From the NCBI RefSeq assembly GCF_016858305.2, contig NZ_CP074436.1, forward strand, positions 2,500,001 through 2,564,000: 64,000 nt of DNA. The letters run 5' to 3'. The DNA comes from Polaribacter sp. Q13 (GTDB lineage Bacteria; Bacteroidota; Bacteroidia; Flavobacteriales; Flavobacteriaceae). The position numbers and the translations under genes are program-made. The notes under the pieces are model-generated. The model saw nothing but the letters and a program-made list of their open reading frames with translations, was not told the DNA's origin and did not search any database. Below, one piece after another: positions 26,304-36,804 of the stretch (positions are counted from its first letter, which is position 1; every line of letters starts with the position of its first letter).

Positions 26304-26930
26304 TTAAGACTTTAATATTTTTAAAAAGACATCTCTTTCAATTTCTTTTGCGCCTAAACTCGCTAAATGATCATTATACATTTGGCAATCTATTAATGTG
26401 TATTCTTTCTTTTTTACTAAATGAATAAATGCTCGTTTAGAAGCATTAGAAACTTTACTAAACATACTTTCTCCACAAAAAATAGTATTCACTTCTAAAC
26501 CATACAAACCACCAACTAATTGATTGTCTTTCCATACTTCTATTGATTTTGCGATGCCTTTTTTATGTAAATTAATGTAGGCCTGCTCCATATCATCTGT
26601 AATCCAAGTACCAAAACCATCACTCCTTTCAATATTTTTACAGTTGTAAATTACTTCTTCAAATGCTTTATTTTCTGTGATGGTAAACTCATTTTTATTG
26701 ATGACTTTTCGCATCGATTTAGAGACTTTTATTTCACCTGGAAGTAACACCATCCTTTTAAACGGACAATACCAAACAATAGGTTCTCCTTCTGAAAACC
26801 AAGGAAAAATACCGTTTTTATAGGCACAAATTAACCGTTCATCAGACAAATCTCCACCTAAAGCAATAATTCCGTCATCTGTAGTAAACTCATAAGGAGG
26901 GAATTCAATTTTGTCTGTAAGCCAAATCAT
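26304..26930 (-). CDS. aat: Leucyl/phenylalanyl-tRNA-protein transferase
   Basis: This 208-residue enzyme moves Leu or Phe from tRNA to N-terminal Arg/Lys of proteins, marking them for ClpS/ClpAP decay (N-degron pathway). The family blocks are intact: IALGGDLSDERLI, GIFPWFSEGEPIVWYCP, WITDDMEQAY, VGGLYGLEV, CGESMFS and LIDCQ. It is cytoplasmic and monocistronic, diverging from the gene at 27055. Confidence 0.96.
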   Translation of the reverse strand: MIWLTDKIEFPPYEFTTDDGIIALGGDLSDERLICAYKNGIFPWFSEGEPIVWYCPFKRMVLLPGEIKVSKSMRKVINKNEFTITENKAFEEVIYNCKNIERSDGFGTWITDDMEQAYINLHKKGIAKSIEVWKDNQLVGGLYGLEVNTIFCGESMFSKVSNASKRAFIHLVKKKEYTLIDCQMYNDHLASLGAKEIERDVFLKILKS

Positions 26931-27013
26931 AGTAATTTATTTGCTGCTAATTTACGGAATTCATAAAAAAGTAGGAATCTAAATTATTGTTCATTTTATA
27001 AAAATTAAGTCCT

Positions 27014-27021
27014 TATTTTTG
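27014..27021 (+). promoter_or_regulatory. -7 box for the VTT-domain membrane protein
   Basis: TATTTTTG matches TAnnTTTG and ends 33 bases before the ATG at 27055. A TTG 24 bases upstream is a weak -33 candidate. Confidence 0.45.
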
Positions 27022-27054
27022 TAAACTATTTAAAGAAAAAGAGAAATCTAAGAA

Positions 27055-27678
27055 ATGGCAAAAAAAACAAAGAAAAAAACGAGTACGCATAGAGCTAAGT
27101 TGATGCACTTCTATTTTCATAGAACAGGGTTTTATTTGTTTATATGGGAAAGTTTAAAGAAAGCTTTTTGGCCAATTGTTATTGTTGTTGCAAGCTTACT
27201 TCTGTTTAATAAATATGTCTATAATATTAATGATGGACTACATCATTTTACAGAGAACGTTTCTAGACTTACCGTTTTATCCTTTTTCTTTGTTTCTGAA
27301 ACTATACTAGGTTTAGTTCCGCCAGAAATGTTTATCGCTTGGTCTAAAAAAACACCTGAACCGATTTTAAATCTGGCAATTTTAGCTACTTTATCTTATT
27401 GTGGTGGTTTAATTTCTTTTTTTATCGGAAAAACTGCTTTAAAAATAGCATCAGTTAAAGAATATTTAGAGGTAAAAATGGCTAAAAACTTAAAAAACAC
27501 TCGAAAATGGGGTGGAATTTTAATTCTTGTTGGGGCTTTATTACCTTTACCTTTTTCTATTGCTTGTTTAGCCGCAGGAATGATTAAGTATCCATTTAAA
27601 AATGTAGCCCTTTTTGGGTTATTTCGTTTTCTTAGATTTGCAATATATGCTTGGGCAATTTTTCAGGTCGTACATTAA
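27055..27678 (+). CDS. VTT/DedA-like membrane protein
   Basis: The 207-residue inner-membrane protein has a basic N-terminus and about five hydrophobic segments (about 36-52, 70-90, 100-122, 150-172, 180-200). The re-entrant-loop style motif GLVPPEMFIAW and the GALLPLPFSIACLAAG segment are typical of the SNARE-associated/VTT superfamily, linked to lipid flipping across membranes. Substrate unknown. Followed 29 bases later by a DUF1456 gene. Confidence 0.82.
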   Translation: MAKKTKKKTSTHRAKLMHFYFHRTGFYLFIWESLKKAFWPIVIVVASLLLFNKYVYNINDGLHHFTENVSRLTVLSFFFVSETILGLVPPEMFIAWSKKTPEPILNLAILATLSYCGGLISFFIGKTALKIASVKEYLEVKMAKNLKNTRKWGGILILVGALLPLPFSIACLAAGMIKYPFKNVALFGLFRFLRFAIYAWAIFQVVH

Positions 27679-27707
27679 ATTTAGATTAAAAAAATTATAT
27701 TAATATT

Positions 27708-27950
27708 ATGGGATTATCAAATAATGACATTTTAAAAAAACTACGTGTAGCACATAAATTACGCGATACAGATATTGTGGAGATTTGTGCTTTGGTAGAC
27801 TTTAAAGTAAGTAAGGCAGAATTAGGCGCTTTATTTAGAAGTGAAGAACATCCAAAATATATGGAATGCCAAGATCAAATTTTACGTAATTTCTTAAACG
27901 GACTGGTTATTCATTTACGAGGACCGATGCCTAAGAAAAAAGAAAAATAA
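27708..27950 (+). CDS. DUF1456 (YehS-like) protein, single repeat
   Basis: The protein is 80 residues. It begins LSNNDILKKLRVAHKLRD and contains CALVDFKVSKAELGALFR, the DUF1456 pattern. E. coli YehS has two such repeats in about 156 residues; this form has one followed by a basic tail. Function is unknown. It appears to share a transcript with the VTT protein gene. Confidence 0.85.
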   Translation: MGLSNNDILKKLRVAHKLRDTDIVEICALVDFKVSKAELGALFRSEEHPKYMECQDQILRNFLNGLVIHLRGPMPKKKEK

Positions 27951-28085
27951 TTTTTCTTTTTTAGACGTTTAGATTGCTTCGCTTTTAGATGTAAAAAACA
28001 AGACTATAAAAACAAAAAGGTAGAAAACAATAAATTCTTATACCAGTTTTTGCTCTAAGAATACATACAAACCTTTATAAAATAC

Positions 28086-28119
28086 AAAAGAGAGATTTCA
28101 ATAATGAAATCTCTCTTTT
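28086..28119. terminator. Bidirectional terminator between convergent genes
   Basis: A perfect 15-bp stem AAAAGAGAGATTTCA/TGAAATCTCTCTTTT with ATAA loop is flanked by A on the left and T on the right, so it can end transcripts from both sides. Confidence 0.88.
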
Positions 28120-28159
28120 TATTTGTCTTGATTCTTAATTCTAAAAATCTTAATTCTTT

Positions 28160-28531
28160 TTAAAACGGTAAATCGTCTGGCTCTTCATCAGAAACTTTAG
28201 ATGCTGGCTCAAATTGATCTACTGGAGGTAAACTACCACTAGCTGCTGCACCTTGAGATAAACTTTCTATTCTCCATCCTTGAATAGAGTTAAAATATTT
28301 AGCTTCTCCTTGTGGGTTAATCCACTCTCTACCTCTTAAGTTGATTGCTACTTTTACATCTTGCCCAACTTTGTAATTGTTTAATAAATCACATTTATCT
28401 TGCACAAACTCTATCATTATCATTTGCGGATATTGATCATCTGTTGTAACTACTAATTCTCTTTTTTGAAACCCATTAGCTCCAAATGTTTGAACGTCTC
28501 CAATTAATTTTACTTTACCAATAACTTCCAT
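28160..28531 (-). CDS. DUF3127 OB-fold protein with SSB-like C-terminal tip
   Basis: The protein is 123 residues from the ATG at 28531, which gives the family start MEVIGKVKLIGDVQ; an upstream ATG would add ten residues. The body is a predicted OB fold (FQKRELVVTTDDQYPQ, GREWINPQGEAKYFNSIQGW). The disordered tail ends SDEEPDDLPF, nearly the acidic-then-PF tip by which single-stranded-DNA-binding protein recruits repair enzymes. This suggests an SSB-like role or interaction with SSB-binding proteins. That inference rests on the tail and the fold prediction only. Confidence 0.88.
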   Translation of the reverse strand: MEVIGKVKLIGDVQTFGANGFQKRELVVTTDDQYPQMIMIEFVQDKCDLLNNYKVGQDVKVAINLRGREWINPQGEAKYFNSIQGWRIESLSQGAAASGSLPPVDQFEPASKVSDEEPDDLPF

Positions 28532-28561
28532 AATTTCTAATTTAATAAAAGTACTTTCCAA

Positions 28562-29043
28562 GCACTCTCTACATCATTCTTTTTAAATACTCTTGTGCAA
28601 ATGTATGTTTTTTTACGTGTTTTAATCCAATAAACTCAAGATGTTCTTTTTTAAAGTTATTAACATCCACTACAAATAGTAAATACTATATAATAACTAA
28701 CACGTCAAAATTATTTATTATTAATAGGATTACATCACTAGTGTCAATAAAAAGACTTAAGAACGCTGCACTAAAAGACACCAGAAACAAAACTATTTCA
28801 ATCAACTGTTTTTAAGTGTTTTATATATTTAAAAACCGTTTTAATAAAATATTTTTATTCATAATCCTATTTTCTAATTCAAATCTCCACGCAATAACTT
28901 CTGTCTAAACAAATTGAATTTTATAAAGTTTACTGAAGCATTAGATATTTTTAGTAGCCCCTAATACTATTACATAGTATTCAAATATTTTTGGTTTGTA
29001 AAGATACTATCTCATCTTTAAATGAGTTATACACATGAAACCT
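28562..29043. other. Intergenic region without recognisable gene
   Basis: About 480 bases of very AT-rich DNA between two divergent genes. No coding frame of family-like sequence, no strong hairpin with T-tract and no copy of the repeats found elsewhere was seen. It presumably holds the promoters of both genes. Confidence 0.6.
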
Positions 29044-29051
29044 TATATTTG
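29044..29051 (+). promoter_or_regulatory. -7 box placing the kinase mRNA start at its ATG
   Basis: TATATTTG is an exact TAnnTTTG match ending 5 bases before the ATG at 29057. With the usual spacing, transcription would begin at or next to the start codon, giving a leaderless mRNA. Confidence 0.55.
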
Positions 29052-29056
29052 TTTTG

Positions 29057-30208
29057 ATGAAAATTTTTTCTAACACCCTTTTATTTAAACGAATTACAAT
29101 TCTTATTTCGTTTATTATTGTTTCTTTAATTTTATGGAACACCTATACTTTCTTTCAGAAATTTAAACATGAAGAACGTATTAAAATGGAAATCTTAGCA
29201 ACTGCACAAAAAGAAATTGCGAGCGATACCAACTTAGATGCCAACGTAGATTTACCTTTAAAAATAATTGAGAATAACAATAACATTCCCATGATTCTGG
29301 TAAACGACAAAGGAGAAATAGAATATTTTCAGAATCTTGATTCTGTAAAAGCCTTAAATCCTAAATACTTAGAAAAACAACTGACAGAAATGAAGGCAGA
29401 AAACCAGCCTATAGAAGTTAGTTACAAAGGAAAAAACAAACAGTTTATTTATTATCGAAATTCAGATTTACTAAACAGATTAACCTATTATCCTATTGCG
29501 TTAATTTTAATTTTATTTCTATTTTTGAGTGTTATTTATATGTTTTATAGCTCTAATAAAGTTGCAGAAACCAATAAACTTTGGACAGGTATGGCAAAGG
29601 AAACGGCACATCAAATTGGCACACCATTATCTTCTCTTCTAGGTTGGATTGCCATTTTAAAGATGGAAAAAGTTGATGATAAATATGTAGAAGAAATACA
29701 AAAAGATGTTAGTAGATTAAATACCATTGCAAATCGTTTTTCTAAAATTGGTTCTACTCCAGAGTTAGAAAAAGAAAACGTAGTTGCCATTACTAAACAA
29801 GCTTTCGATTATTTAGAGTCTAGAAGTTCTAAGCAAATTTCTTTCTTTTTTACAACTTCAGACACCGAAATTTATACCCTTTTAAATACTGAGTTATTTG
29901 GTTGGGTTATAGAAAACCTTATCAAAAACGCTATTGATGCCATGTTAGGCAAAGGAGAATTGAAACTTAATATAGAAAACTCACCCAAAAAAGTAAAAAT
30001 TACGGTTTCAGACACCGGAAAAGGAATGTCTAAAAAACTATTTAAACAGATTTTTAAACCTGGTTTTACTACTAAAAAACGTGGTTGGGGCTTAGGTTTA
30101 TCACTTTCTAAACGTATTGTTTCTGATTATCATAAAGGAAAAATATTTGTTCAAAAATCTGAAATTGGAAAAGGAACTACTTTTGAAATTTTATTAAATA
30201 AAATTTAG
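29057..30208 (+). CDS. Orphan membrane sensor histidine kinase
   Basis: The protein is 383 residues. Two membrane segments (about 10-32 and 145-167) enclose a periplasmic sensor of about 110 residues. The H-box has H185 (AKETAHQIGTPLSS), and the ATPase domain has ENLIKNAIDAM, DTGKGM and RGWGLGLSLSKRIV. There is no HAMP or receiver domain and no regulator gene adjacent, so the partner is elsewhere. ATG at 29057 is chosen over a TTG one codon earlier because of the promoter position. Confidence 0.92.
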   Translation: MKIFSNTLLFKRITILISFIIVSLILWNTYTFFQKFKHEERIKMEILATAQKEIASDTNLDANVDLPLKIIENNNNIPMILVNDKGEIEYFQNLDSVKALNPKYLEKQLTEMKAENQPIEVSYKGKNKQFIYYRNSDLLNRLTYYPIALILILFLFLSVIYMFYSSNKVAETNKLWTGMAKETAHQIGTPLSSLLGWIAILKMEKVDDKYVEEIQKDVSRLNTIANRFSKIGSTPELEKENVVAITKQAFDYLESRSSKQISFFFTTSDTEIYTLLNTELFGWVIENLIKNAIDAMLGKGELKLNIENSPKKVKITVSDTGKGMSKKLFKQIFKPGFTTKKRGWGLGLSLSKRIVSDYHKGKIFVQKSEIGKGTTFEILLNKI

Positions 30209-30406
30209 TTTTTTTTAAACTAAAAAGAAACTACATACCATCCTTCCTCATAAAATAACGAAAATAATAGCATTAAAACACCAATCACAGCTACTATTAG
30301 TGCTTTTTTAATCCGTAAAAATACCGTTTAAAGAAAGTAACTTGCAGTTCACCTTGCTTAACGAGAGTAATCAAATAATAATTTTCTATTTTTCTAAAGT
30401 ACTTTT

Positions 30407-30414
30407 TATCTTTG
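30407..30414 (+). promoter_or_regulatory. -7 box of the giant T9SS protein gene
   Basis: TATCTTTG matches TAnnTTTG; TTTTC at 30382-30386 could serve as -33. The predicted leader is about 60 bases. The rest of the gap 30209-30478 shows no gene. Confidence 0.5.
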
Positions 30415-30478
30415 TATAGTAATACACTGTAATACAACACCTTAAAAGTGTTTCGTAAAATTTAAAAAGACCTATCTA

Positions 30479-33400
30479 ATGAAAAATAATTTACATAAAA
30501 TATTCATCTTTATAATTTTATTAACCATAACACAAGTTGGTTATAGTCAATTAAGTGACTTACATATCCTTCCGCCATTAAAACAAGATACTAATAATCA
30601 AGCCATTCAGGAACAAACCATCTATTTATCTACTCCAGAAACTTCAAGTTTCAATGTAAAAGTGTATAAAGGTACTAGCACTGCAGCATTTACTACATTA
30701 TCCCTATCAAAAGCAACTCCAAAAACCTACAACCCAGGTAATGGAGATAACAATATAACTTTAGTAACCAATGCTAATACAGGTATTATATTATCTAACA
30801 GTGGTTTGCGTTTTGAATCTGAAAACGGAGAAAAATTTTATGTAAATTATAGAGGTAGATCTGGTTCACAAGCAGCTTCAATTACCTCTAAAGGTAGAGC
30901 TGCTTTAGGTCAGAAATTTAAATGGGGAGGCGCTCCTATTGAAGCAAATCATAAAACAATGAGTGCTACATTAGGTATTATGGCTACAGAAGACAATACC
31001 AAAATTAAAATAAGTGGTTATAATACAGCATGTAAATTTAGAGCTACAAATACGGTAGACGGAATTACTGATAATACTATTAATATTACACTAAACAAAG
31101 GACAATCTTATGTACTTGAAGCTGCAAAAGATGCTACTACAGCAAATATAGACGGATGGATTGGTGCCTCTATTGATGCTGACAAAGATATTGCCATTAG
31201 TAACGGAATGTTAAATTTTGGTGTAAACCCAAGTAGTGCAAGCAGAGATGCAGGTGCAGACCAACCTGTACCAGAAGACAAATTAGGAAAAGACTATGTT
31301 TTTGTGCGTGGTAACGGTGGTACAACTAATGAGTTTGTAATTATCATAGGAACCCAAGCAAACACAGAAATTTATGTAAATAATGAAACGACTCCTTTTG
31401 CTACGATAGGTATTGGAGAATATGCTGAAATACCATCTTCTAAATACTCTGGTACCACAAGCGGTAAAAATATGTTTGTTTCTTCAACCAAAGACGTATA
31501 CGCTTACCAAGTGCTTTCAGGTAGTTCATCTATTATTACGGTAAGTTTAAATTTTGTTGCTCCCGTAAACTGTCTATTGCCTGACGCAATGGATTATATT
31601 TCTAATATAGAAGATATTTCTGGAATTACGGCTTCAGGTGGTTTATACATTATAGCATCAACAACAACTGCTAACTCTAATATTGTTGTTACTGATGACA
31701 GTGGTGTAACCAGCTTACCTGCAGAAGAAGCTGTTTCAGGCACATCAGACTGGAAAACTTTTTATATTACAGGACTTACAGGAGATGTATCTGTAAACTC
31801 AACAGGTCCTATAGCTGTAGGTTTTTTAGGGTTTAACGGCGCTAGAGGTATTGCTGGTTATTTTTCGGGGTTTGATACTGTACCTGTTACAGAATTAGCT
31901 ATAACAGGTGGAGGTTGTTTACCAGGTGGTGCCATTGAAGTAGTAACTAAAAATTTTGAATCTTACCAATGGTATGACAATGGTGTTTTAGTACCTGGTG
32001 AAAACGGACCTATATACACCCCAACAACATCTGGAGATTATTACGTACGTGTTTCTAAAGGAGGTTGTACATATGATTCTCAACCAATTTCTGCTTACTA
32101 TTGTCCTCCAGATATTATTGTAAATAAAACTGCTAACAAAACCGAAGTTATGGAAGGTGACAACATTACTTTTAAAATTACCGTAGAAAGTAAATGGGTT
32201 AATGAAGTTACAAATATTAACATTTCAGATGTTATGCCTAATGGATTAACAGTTGTTAGTGCAAGTCCTAGTATTGGTTCTTGGGCAACCCCTATTTGGA
32301 CAGTAGGAGATCTTACAAGTGGCCAAGTTGAAACAATTACTATTGTAGCAAAAGCAGACCCAATGACGGGAACTAACTCAATTGCCGCTACAACAAATAC
32401 AGCCACAAATACGCAAGATCAAACAGACAATAATATCACCAGTGATTCTCCTTCTGTTTCTTTTAACATCTTAAGAGATTATGATGGAGATGGTATCGCA
32501 GATAAATATGATATTGATGATGATAACGATGGCGTTTTAGATACAACTGAAGGAAATAATGACACTGATAATGATGGTATACCAAATCAATTAGATTTAG
32601 ATTCTGATGGTGATGGTTGCCCAGATACTATAGAAGCAAGTGTACCTGCAGTATTAGAAGGTGCCAAAGTAACCAATGTTAGCGGTATCAGTAAAGTAGA
32701 TAATGCTATTATTAACATTACTAATAACCCTGTTGGAGATAATGGATTAGCAGCTAGCTTAGAAGCTAATGATAATATTACAACCTCTATAAACTATACA
32801 TCAACCTACAATACGTATGCGTTAGATAAAAACACAAATATCTGTGGGGTTGCTATGATTACACAAGTATATCAAACAGCCACAGAACGTTGGATAGAAA
32901 TTACCAATAGTCATGCTGCAAACATCGTTGCACCAAATGCAGCTATTATTGCGCTCTTTAAAAACACTTCTGGAGATCAAACAGGCAACACTCCTACTGC
33001 TTTTACCTCTAACACCAGTGTTATTAACCCAGGTGAATCTATACTAATATCTGCAGGAACTGTTTCTAATAAGCTTTCTACAACATCAGAAATTGTAAAT
33101 ACAAATGTTACCAATTTTGATGCTGCAAATGATATTATAGCTTTAACAAGAATATCTAATACAAATGCTTGGGCATCAAGAATTGATGTGATATCAGCTA
33201 TAGAAAACAATACAAGTTATGTTCGTATTGATGAAGTTTCTGTACCAAATAAAACTGCAGACACCACAGAATGGGTTGCTTTTATTAACGATGACATTAT
33301 TACTTATTCAGATGAAGCAAATGATAATGCTATAGAACGTCATACACACGATCCTTTATTATCTGAAATAGCTACTGCTAATGATGAAGCCAATATAAAA

Positions 33401-35257
33401 CCAGGTTTACATAGATTTAAATTCACAGACAGAACTACCGTATTAGGCAGTAGTGTTTGGACAAACGGATACCCAGATAGATCTAGAAATGTAAAGATTT
33501 CTGAAGATTATAATCATACAGGGAAGTTCAGTGCTAGAAAATTAGAAGTTAAAGAGAGTAGTATTTTTACAATTACAGACAACCTATTAGTTGTTACCAA
33601 TGAAATAATTATTAAAGATACAAACGATGAAATACGTTTAATTAGTACAGACAATACTAATAAGGCACAGTTAATTCAAACGCATAAAACAGCTTCTAAA
33701 GTTACTGGTAATGGTAAATTATTAGTAGACCAAAACTCTACAGTACCAAGTAAATACAGATACAATTACTTAAGTTCTCCGGTAAATACTATTGGAAGCA
33801 CAACCTTTACTGTTAAAGACGTATTAAAAGACGGAACAATACCAACCTCTGCAACTTCTGCAATTACAGACATTAACTTTGTGGGTGGTTATGATGGTAA
33901 TACTACAGCACCTATTTCTATAGCCGATTATTGGATATACACGTATGCAACAGGATCTAACGGAAGATCTGGTTGGACTCATAAATACAAAGGTGGTACC
34001 ATTTCACAAACCGATGGATTTACCTTTAAAGGACCTGGTGCTGTGCAAAATTATACTTTTGTTGGGACTCCTAAAGACGGAACATTAACCACAACCATTA
34101 GTGCAGGAGATTCTTATTTACTAGGAAACCCGTATGCATCTGCTATAAGTGCTAAAAAGTTTATCGAAGATAATTTAAATACCACTAACGGAAGTTTATA
34201 TTTCTGGGAACATGCAGGAGAAAAAGCGTCTAGCAATGGATCTGAAGGACATAATTACGGAGGATACATTGGTGGATATGGAGTTAGAAACCTATCTGTT
34301 GGAGTTGCTGCAACTGGCGTAACTATTAATAACAATTCTAGTAACGGTACACCAACTTTAGGTACTGGTTCTTATACAGAACCAAAGGCCTTTATAGCCA
34401 TCGGACAAGGGTTTTTTATAGAAGGAGACGATGTACTTTCTGGACCTATTGTTTTTAACAACAGCCAAAGAGAATACATACAAGAAGGAGACAATTCTCA
34501 TTTCTTTAAAAGTGAAAACAAAAAATCAAAAGCTAAAACAAGCTTTACAAATACATTGCCAATTATTAAATTAGGAATGAGTTATACTGATGACAATAAC
34601 GTCAGTTTACATAGACAATTAGCTATTTCATTTAAAAACAATAACTCTTTTGACTTTGATAAAGGATACGATACTGAAATTTATGATGTAGGAACTACAG
34701 ATATCTATTGGAAATTTCCTAATACTGATGAAAAATATGTAATTACCGGTGTACAAAGTATCTCTAACGAATTAGAAATTCCTTTAGAGTTGGTAATATC
34801 TAATGACGGACAAGTAACAATAAGTATAGATGAATGGAATGCGATTGACAGAAACGTTTATATTACTGATAAATTAACAAATACATCTTATTTACTTAAT
34901 AATGATAGTATTATTTTAACCCTTACAAAAGGAACCTACACAGACCGCTTTGTCCTTGCTTTTTCTGAAGTTTCTAAAAAAGTAGTTTTAGGGATAGAAG
35001 ATACTATTTTAGAAAACAACGTTTCTATTTATTTAGATAATAACGCTAAAGAAATAGTAATAAACAACAACAGTAATTTAGAATTAAAAAAGGTAACTTT
35101 ATTTAATCTATTAGGTCAAAAAGTAGCTGAATGGAATGATATTGAAACTACTACAACAGAAAATAGATTAAAAGTAAATAACCTTACTAAAGCTATTTAT
35201 ATTGTAAATATTGCTACAGAAAACGGAAGAATTACTAAAAAAATACTAGTAGAATAA
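30479..35257 (+). CDS. Giant T9SS surface protein (IgGFc-binding-like, DUF11-like, TSP3 repeats)
   Basis: The protein is 1592 residues with a signal peptide (about 1-23). The order is an IgGFc-binding-like beta region (about 60-480), an Ig-like segment with PKD-style YQWYDNG (about 490-540), a DUF11-like domain (about 545-660), calcium-binding thrombospondin type 3 repeats (about 664-717; [12 protein letters not shown] and DSDGDGCPD), a lamin-tail-like region (about 795-960), the shared [20 protein letters not shown] module (about 1090-1510) and a T9SS type A sorting domain (about 1515-1592). It is an adhesin candidate on the outer surface. Domain limits are estimates. Confidence 0.88.
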   Translation: MKNNLHKIFIFIILLTITQVGYSQLSDLHILPPLKQDTNNQAIQEQTIYLSTPETSSFNVKVYKGTSTAAFTTLSLSKATPKTYNPGNGDNNITLVTNANTGIILSNSGLRFESENGEKFYVNYRGRSGSQAASITSKGRAALGQKFKWGGAPIEANHKTMSATLGIMATEDNTKIKISGYNTACKFRATNTVDGITDNTINITLNKGQSYVLEAAKDATTANIDGWIGASIDADKDIAISNGMLNFGVNPSSASRDAGADQPVPEDKLGKDYVFVRGNGGTTNEFVIIIGTQANTEIYVNNETTPFATIGIGEYAEIPSSKYSGTTSGKNMFVSSTKDVYAYQVLSGSSSIITVSLNFVAPVNCLLPDAMDYISNIEDISGITASGGLYIIASTTTANSNIVVTDDSGVTSLPAEEAVSGTSDWKTFYITGLTGDVSVNSTGPIAVGFLGFNGARGIAGYFSGFDTVPVTELAITGGGCLPGGAIEVVTKNFESYQWYDNGVLVPGENGPIYTPTTSGDYYVRVSKGGCTYDSQPISAYYCPPDIIVNKTANKTEVMEGDNITFKITVESKWVNEVTNINISDVMPNGLTVVSASPSIGSWATPIWTVGDLTSGQVETITIVAKADPMTGTNSIAATTNTATNTQDQTDNNITSDSPSVSFNILRDYDGDGIADKYDIDDDNDGVLDTTEGNNDTDNDGIPNQLDLDSDGDGCPDTIEASVPAVLEGAKVTNVSGISKVDNAIINITNNPVGDNGLAASLEANDNITTSINYTSTYNTYALDKNTNICGVAMITQVYQTATERWIEITNSHAANIVAPNAAIIALFKNTSGDQTGNTPTAFTSNTSVINPGESILISAGTVSNKLSTTSEIVNTNVTNFDAANDIIALTRISNTNAWASRIDVISAIENNTSYVRIDEVSVPNKTADTTEWVAFINDDIITYSDEANDNAIERHTHDPLLSEIATANDEANIKPGLHRFKFTDRTTVLGSSVWTNGYPDRSRNVKISEDYNHTGKFSARKLEVKESSIFTITDNLLVVTNEIIIKDTNDEIRLISTDNTNKAQLIQTHKTASKVTGNGKLLVDQNSTVPSKYRYNYLSSPVNTIGSTTFTVKDVLKDGTIPTSATSAITDINFVGGYDGNTTAPISIADYWIYTYATGSNGRSGWTHKYKGGTISQTDGFTFKGPGAVQNYTFVGTPKDGTLTTTISAGDSYLLGNPYASAISAKKFIEDNLNTTNGSLYFWEHAGEKASSNGSEGHNYGGYIGGYGVRNLSVGVAATGVTINNNSSNGTPTLGTGSYTEPKAFIAIGQGFFIEGDDVLSGPIVFNNSQREYIQEGDNSHFFKSENKKSKAKTSFTNTLPIIKLGMSYTDDNNVSLHRQLAISFKNNNSFDFDKGYDTEIYDVGTTDIYWKFPNTDEKYVITGVQSISNELEIPLELVISNDGQVTISIDEWNAIDRNVYITDKLTNTSYLLNNDSIILTLTKGTYTDRFVLAFSEVSKKVVLGIEDTILENNVSIYLDNNAKEIVINNNSNLELKKVTLFNLLGQKVAEWNDIETTTTENRLKVNNLTKAIYIVNIATENGRITKKILVE

Positions 35258-35312
35258 TTTTACTTTAAGAAAATAAAAATCGACAAATACTTTTTAGTTG
35301 AATATTTAAAAC

Positions 35313-35342
35313 CACGTTTTCACAACAGAAAACGTGTTTTTT
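35313..35342 (+). terminator. Terminator of the giant T9SS gene
   Basis: CACGTTTTC (35313-35321) pairs with GAAAACGTG (35328-35336), then a run of T. It lies 56 bases after the stop. Confidence 0.85.
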
Positions 35343-35385
35343 AAATATTAAGAAATTGTTTAGAAAGTATAGAAATTAAAAAATC

Positions 35386-35415
35386 ATAAGAATCTGAAAT
35401 AAATTCAGATTGACA
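35386..35415. repeat. REP-like unit
   Basis: CATAAGAATCTGAAATAAAT followed by TCAGATTGACA resembles the unit at 62605-62634: TGAGATTCTGAAAC, then TTCAGAATGACA. It lies between the terminator and the HIT gene. Confidence 0.5.
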
Positions 35416-35494
35416 AAAAAACTCTTTAGAACACTTCCTTAATTTTTTGCGTACAGCATAACCAAATAAACATCAAACTGACTAAAAAAAAAAG

Positions 35495-35884
35495 TTATAA
35501 AAATTCTGATGAAATACTTGCCGCCAAAGCAACAAACTCTTCATTTGTTAATTTTACTTTTTGATTAAATTGCATGTCTGCCATTGCATTTGTTGGCACT
35601 AAATGTACGTGTACATGAGGTACTTCTAAACCAATAACACTCATACAAACTCTTTTACAAGAAACTGCTTTTTCTAAAGCTTCTGCAACTCGGTAAGAAA
35701 AATCCATAAGGCTTAAATATTCTTCTTTAGACAAATCAAACAACTTGTTTTCTTCTTTTTTAGGAACTACCAACGTATGCCCTTTTGCATTTGGGTTAAT
35801 ATCTAAAAAAGCAATATAATTATCGTCTTCTGCTACTTTGTAACAAGGAATTTCTCCTTCTATGATTTTTGTAAAAATGCTCAT
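35495..35884 (-). CDS. HIT-family nucleotide-binding hydrolase
   Basis: The protein is 129 residues with the histidine triad VPHVHVHLVP near the C-terminus and the GHTLVVPKK block. The family hydrolyses nucleoside phosphoramidates or AMP-lysine-type bonds. It is cytoplasmic. It lies downstream of greA on the same strand, but a terminator and repeats separate them, so it has its own transcript or depends on read-through. Confidence 0.93.
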   Translation of the reverse strand: MSIFTKIIEGEIPCYKVAEDDNYIAFLDINPNAKGHTLVVPKKEENKLFDLSKEEYLSLMDFSYRVAEALEKAVSCKRVCMSVIGLEVPHVHVHLVPTNAMADMQFNQKVKLTNEEFVALAASISSEFL

Positions 35885-35908
35885 TTTTTTATGGAATTGA
35901 TTTATAAA

Positions 35909-35936
35909 TTAGACCTCGACTGCGCTCAATCTGACA
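35909..35936. repeat. REP-like unit (CTCGACTGCGCTCAATCTGACA)
   Basis: This GC-richer unit ends in CTGACA and belongs to the same general class of short intergenic units as 47106-47135. It lies just upstream of the HIT gene start codon region on the minus strand. Confidence 0.45.
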
Positions 35937-35953
35937 AACAGTAGTAAAGGTAA

Positions 35954-35991
35954 AAAAAGAATTCGGGTTTTAGCATTGCCAAAACCCGAAT
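35954..35991 (-). terminator. Terminator downstream of greA
   Basis: ATTCGGGTTTT (35961-35971) pairs with AAAACCCGAAT (35981-35991). Read on the minus strand the stem is followed by TCTTTTTTT. Confidence 0.8.
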
Positions 35992-36043
35992 ATAATGTGA
36001 ACTCGTAAAAAATTATGCTTGTCTTTATAAAAGTACTAAAACC

Positions 36044-36130
36044 TGCAAACAAGTCTAGCCCTGATTGTAGCGACATCCTTTTTGCGTTTTTTAGCAAAAA
36101 GATATAGCGAAAAGCAGGAAATAGCTTCTA
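36044..36130 (-). repeat. 3'-associated intergenic repeat, copy 2
   Basis: Begins 7 bases after the greA stop and reads in greA sense: AGAAGCTATTTCCTGC, CTATATCTTTTTGC, GCAAAAAGGATGTCGC, ATCAGGGCTAGAC, TTTGCA. It is very similar to copy 1 and has the same position relative to a stop codon. Confidence 0.75.
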
Positions 36131-36136
36131 AAAAAA

Positions 36137-36610
36137 TTATCTAGAAATATTTACAATTTCGAATTTCATGATGCCGTTTGGCACTTGAATTTCTGCAACA
36201 TCGCCTACTTCTTTACCTAATAAACCTTTACCAATTGGTGAGTTTACAGACAACTTACCGTTTCTAACATCTGTTTCTGAATCTGCAACCAACGTGTAAG
36301 AAAACTCCATTTTATTAGCTACGTTTTTTATTTTTACGATAGAATGAATCAATACTTTAGAAGTATCTAATTGAGACTCATCTATAATTCTTGCACTAGA
36401 AATAACATTTTTTAACTTGGCAATTTTAAATTCTAAGTGAGATTGCTCTTCTTTTGCTGCATGATATTCTGCATTTTCACTTAAATCTCCTTTATCTCGT
36501 GCGTCTGCAATTTCTGTAGTTACTCTTGGTCTTTCTACTTGTTCTAGTTGCAACAATTCATCTTTCAATTTCTTTAATCCTTCTGCTGAATAATATGATA
36601 TTTCGCTCAT
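36137..36610 (-). CDS. greA: Transcription elongation factor GreA
   Basis: The protein is 157 residues. An N-terminal coiled-coil finger (about 1-75) carries the ARDKGDLSENAEYHAAK tip with the acidic residues that enter the polymerase secondary channel. The C-terminal FKBP-like domain (about 85-157) has the SPIGKGLLGKEVGD motif. It rescues backtracked RNA polymerase by stimulating transcript cleavage. Monocistronic. Confidence 0.97.
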   Translation of the reverse strand: MSEISYYSAEGLKKLKDELLQLEQVERPRVTTEIADARDKGDLSENAEYHAAKEEQSHLEFKIAKLKNVISSARIIDESQLDTSKVLIHSIVKIKNVANKMEFSYTLVADSETDVRNGKLSVNSPIGKGLLGKEVGDVAEIQVPNGIMKFEIVNISR

Positions 36611-36687
36611 TTTTTTTATTTTAATTTGGAACTCAAATTTAATAAACTACCTAAATTTATTAAAAAAAAGTTGCTTTTACACTAAAA

Positions 36688-36742
36688 AAACCCAACACGG
36701 GTTTATATTAAAAAATCTCATTGCCCTAACAGGAATGAGATT
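36688..36742. repeat. Two adjacent hairpins between greA and the Rieske-like gene
   Basis: AAACCC-AACAC-GGGTTT (36688-36704) and AATCTCATT/AATGAGATT (36714-36722 and 36734-36742). The second resembles the arms of the REP-like units. They lie upstream of both divergent genes. Confidence 0.45.
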
Positions 36743-36804
36743 GAATAACAAATATACAAAATATTTGTAACTTGCTAGCGTTTTAAATAAAATGAAACTT
36801 TTGT

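Noticed and set aside
30224-30330. Minus-strand mini-gene encoding a membrane segment (IKKALIVAVIGVLMLLFSLF)
   Set aside because: The frame opens after a stop with no ATG, GTG or TTG before the hydrophobic part and has no promoter; it may be a remnant.
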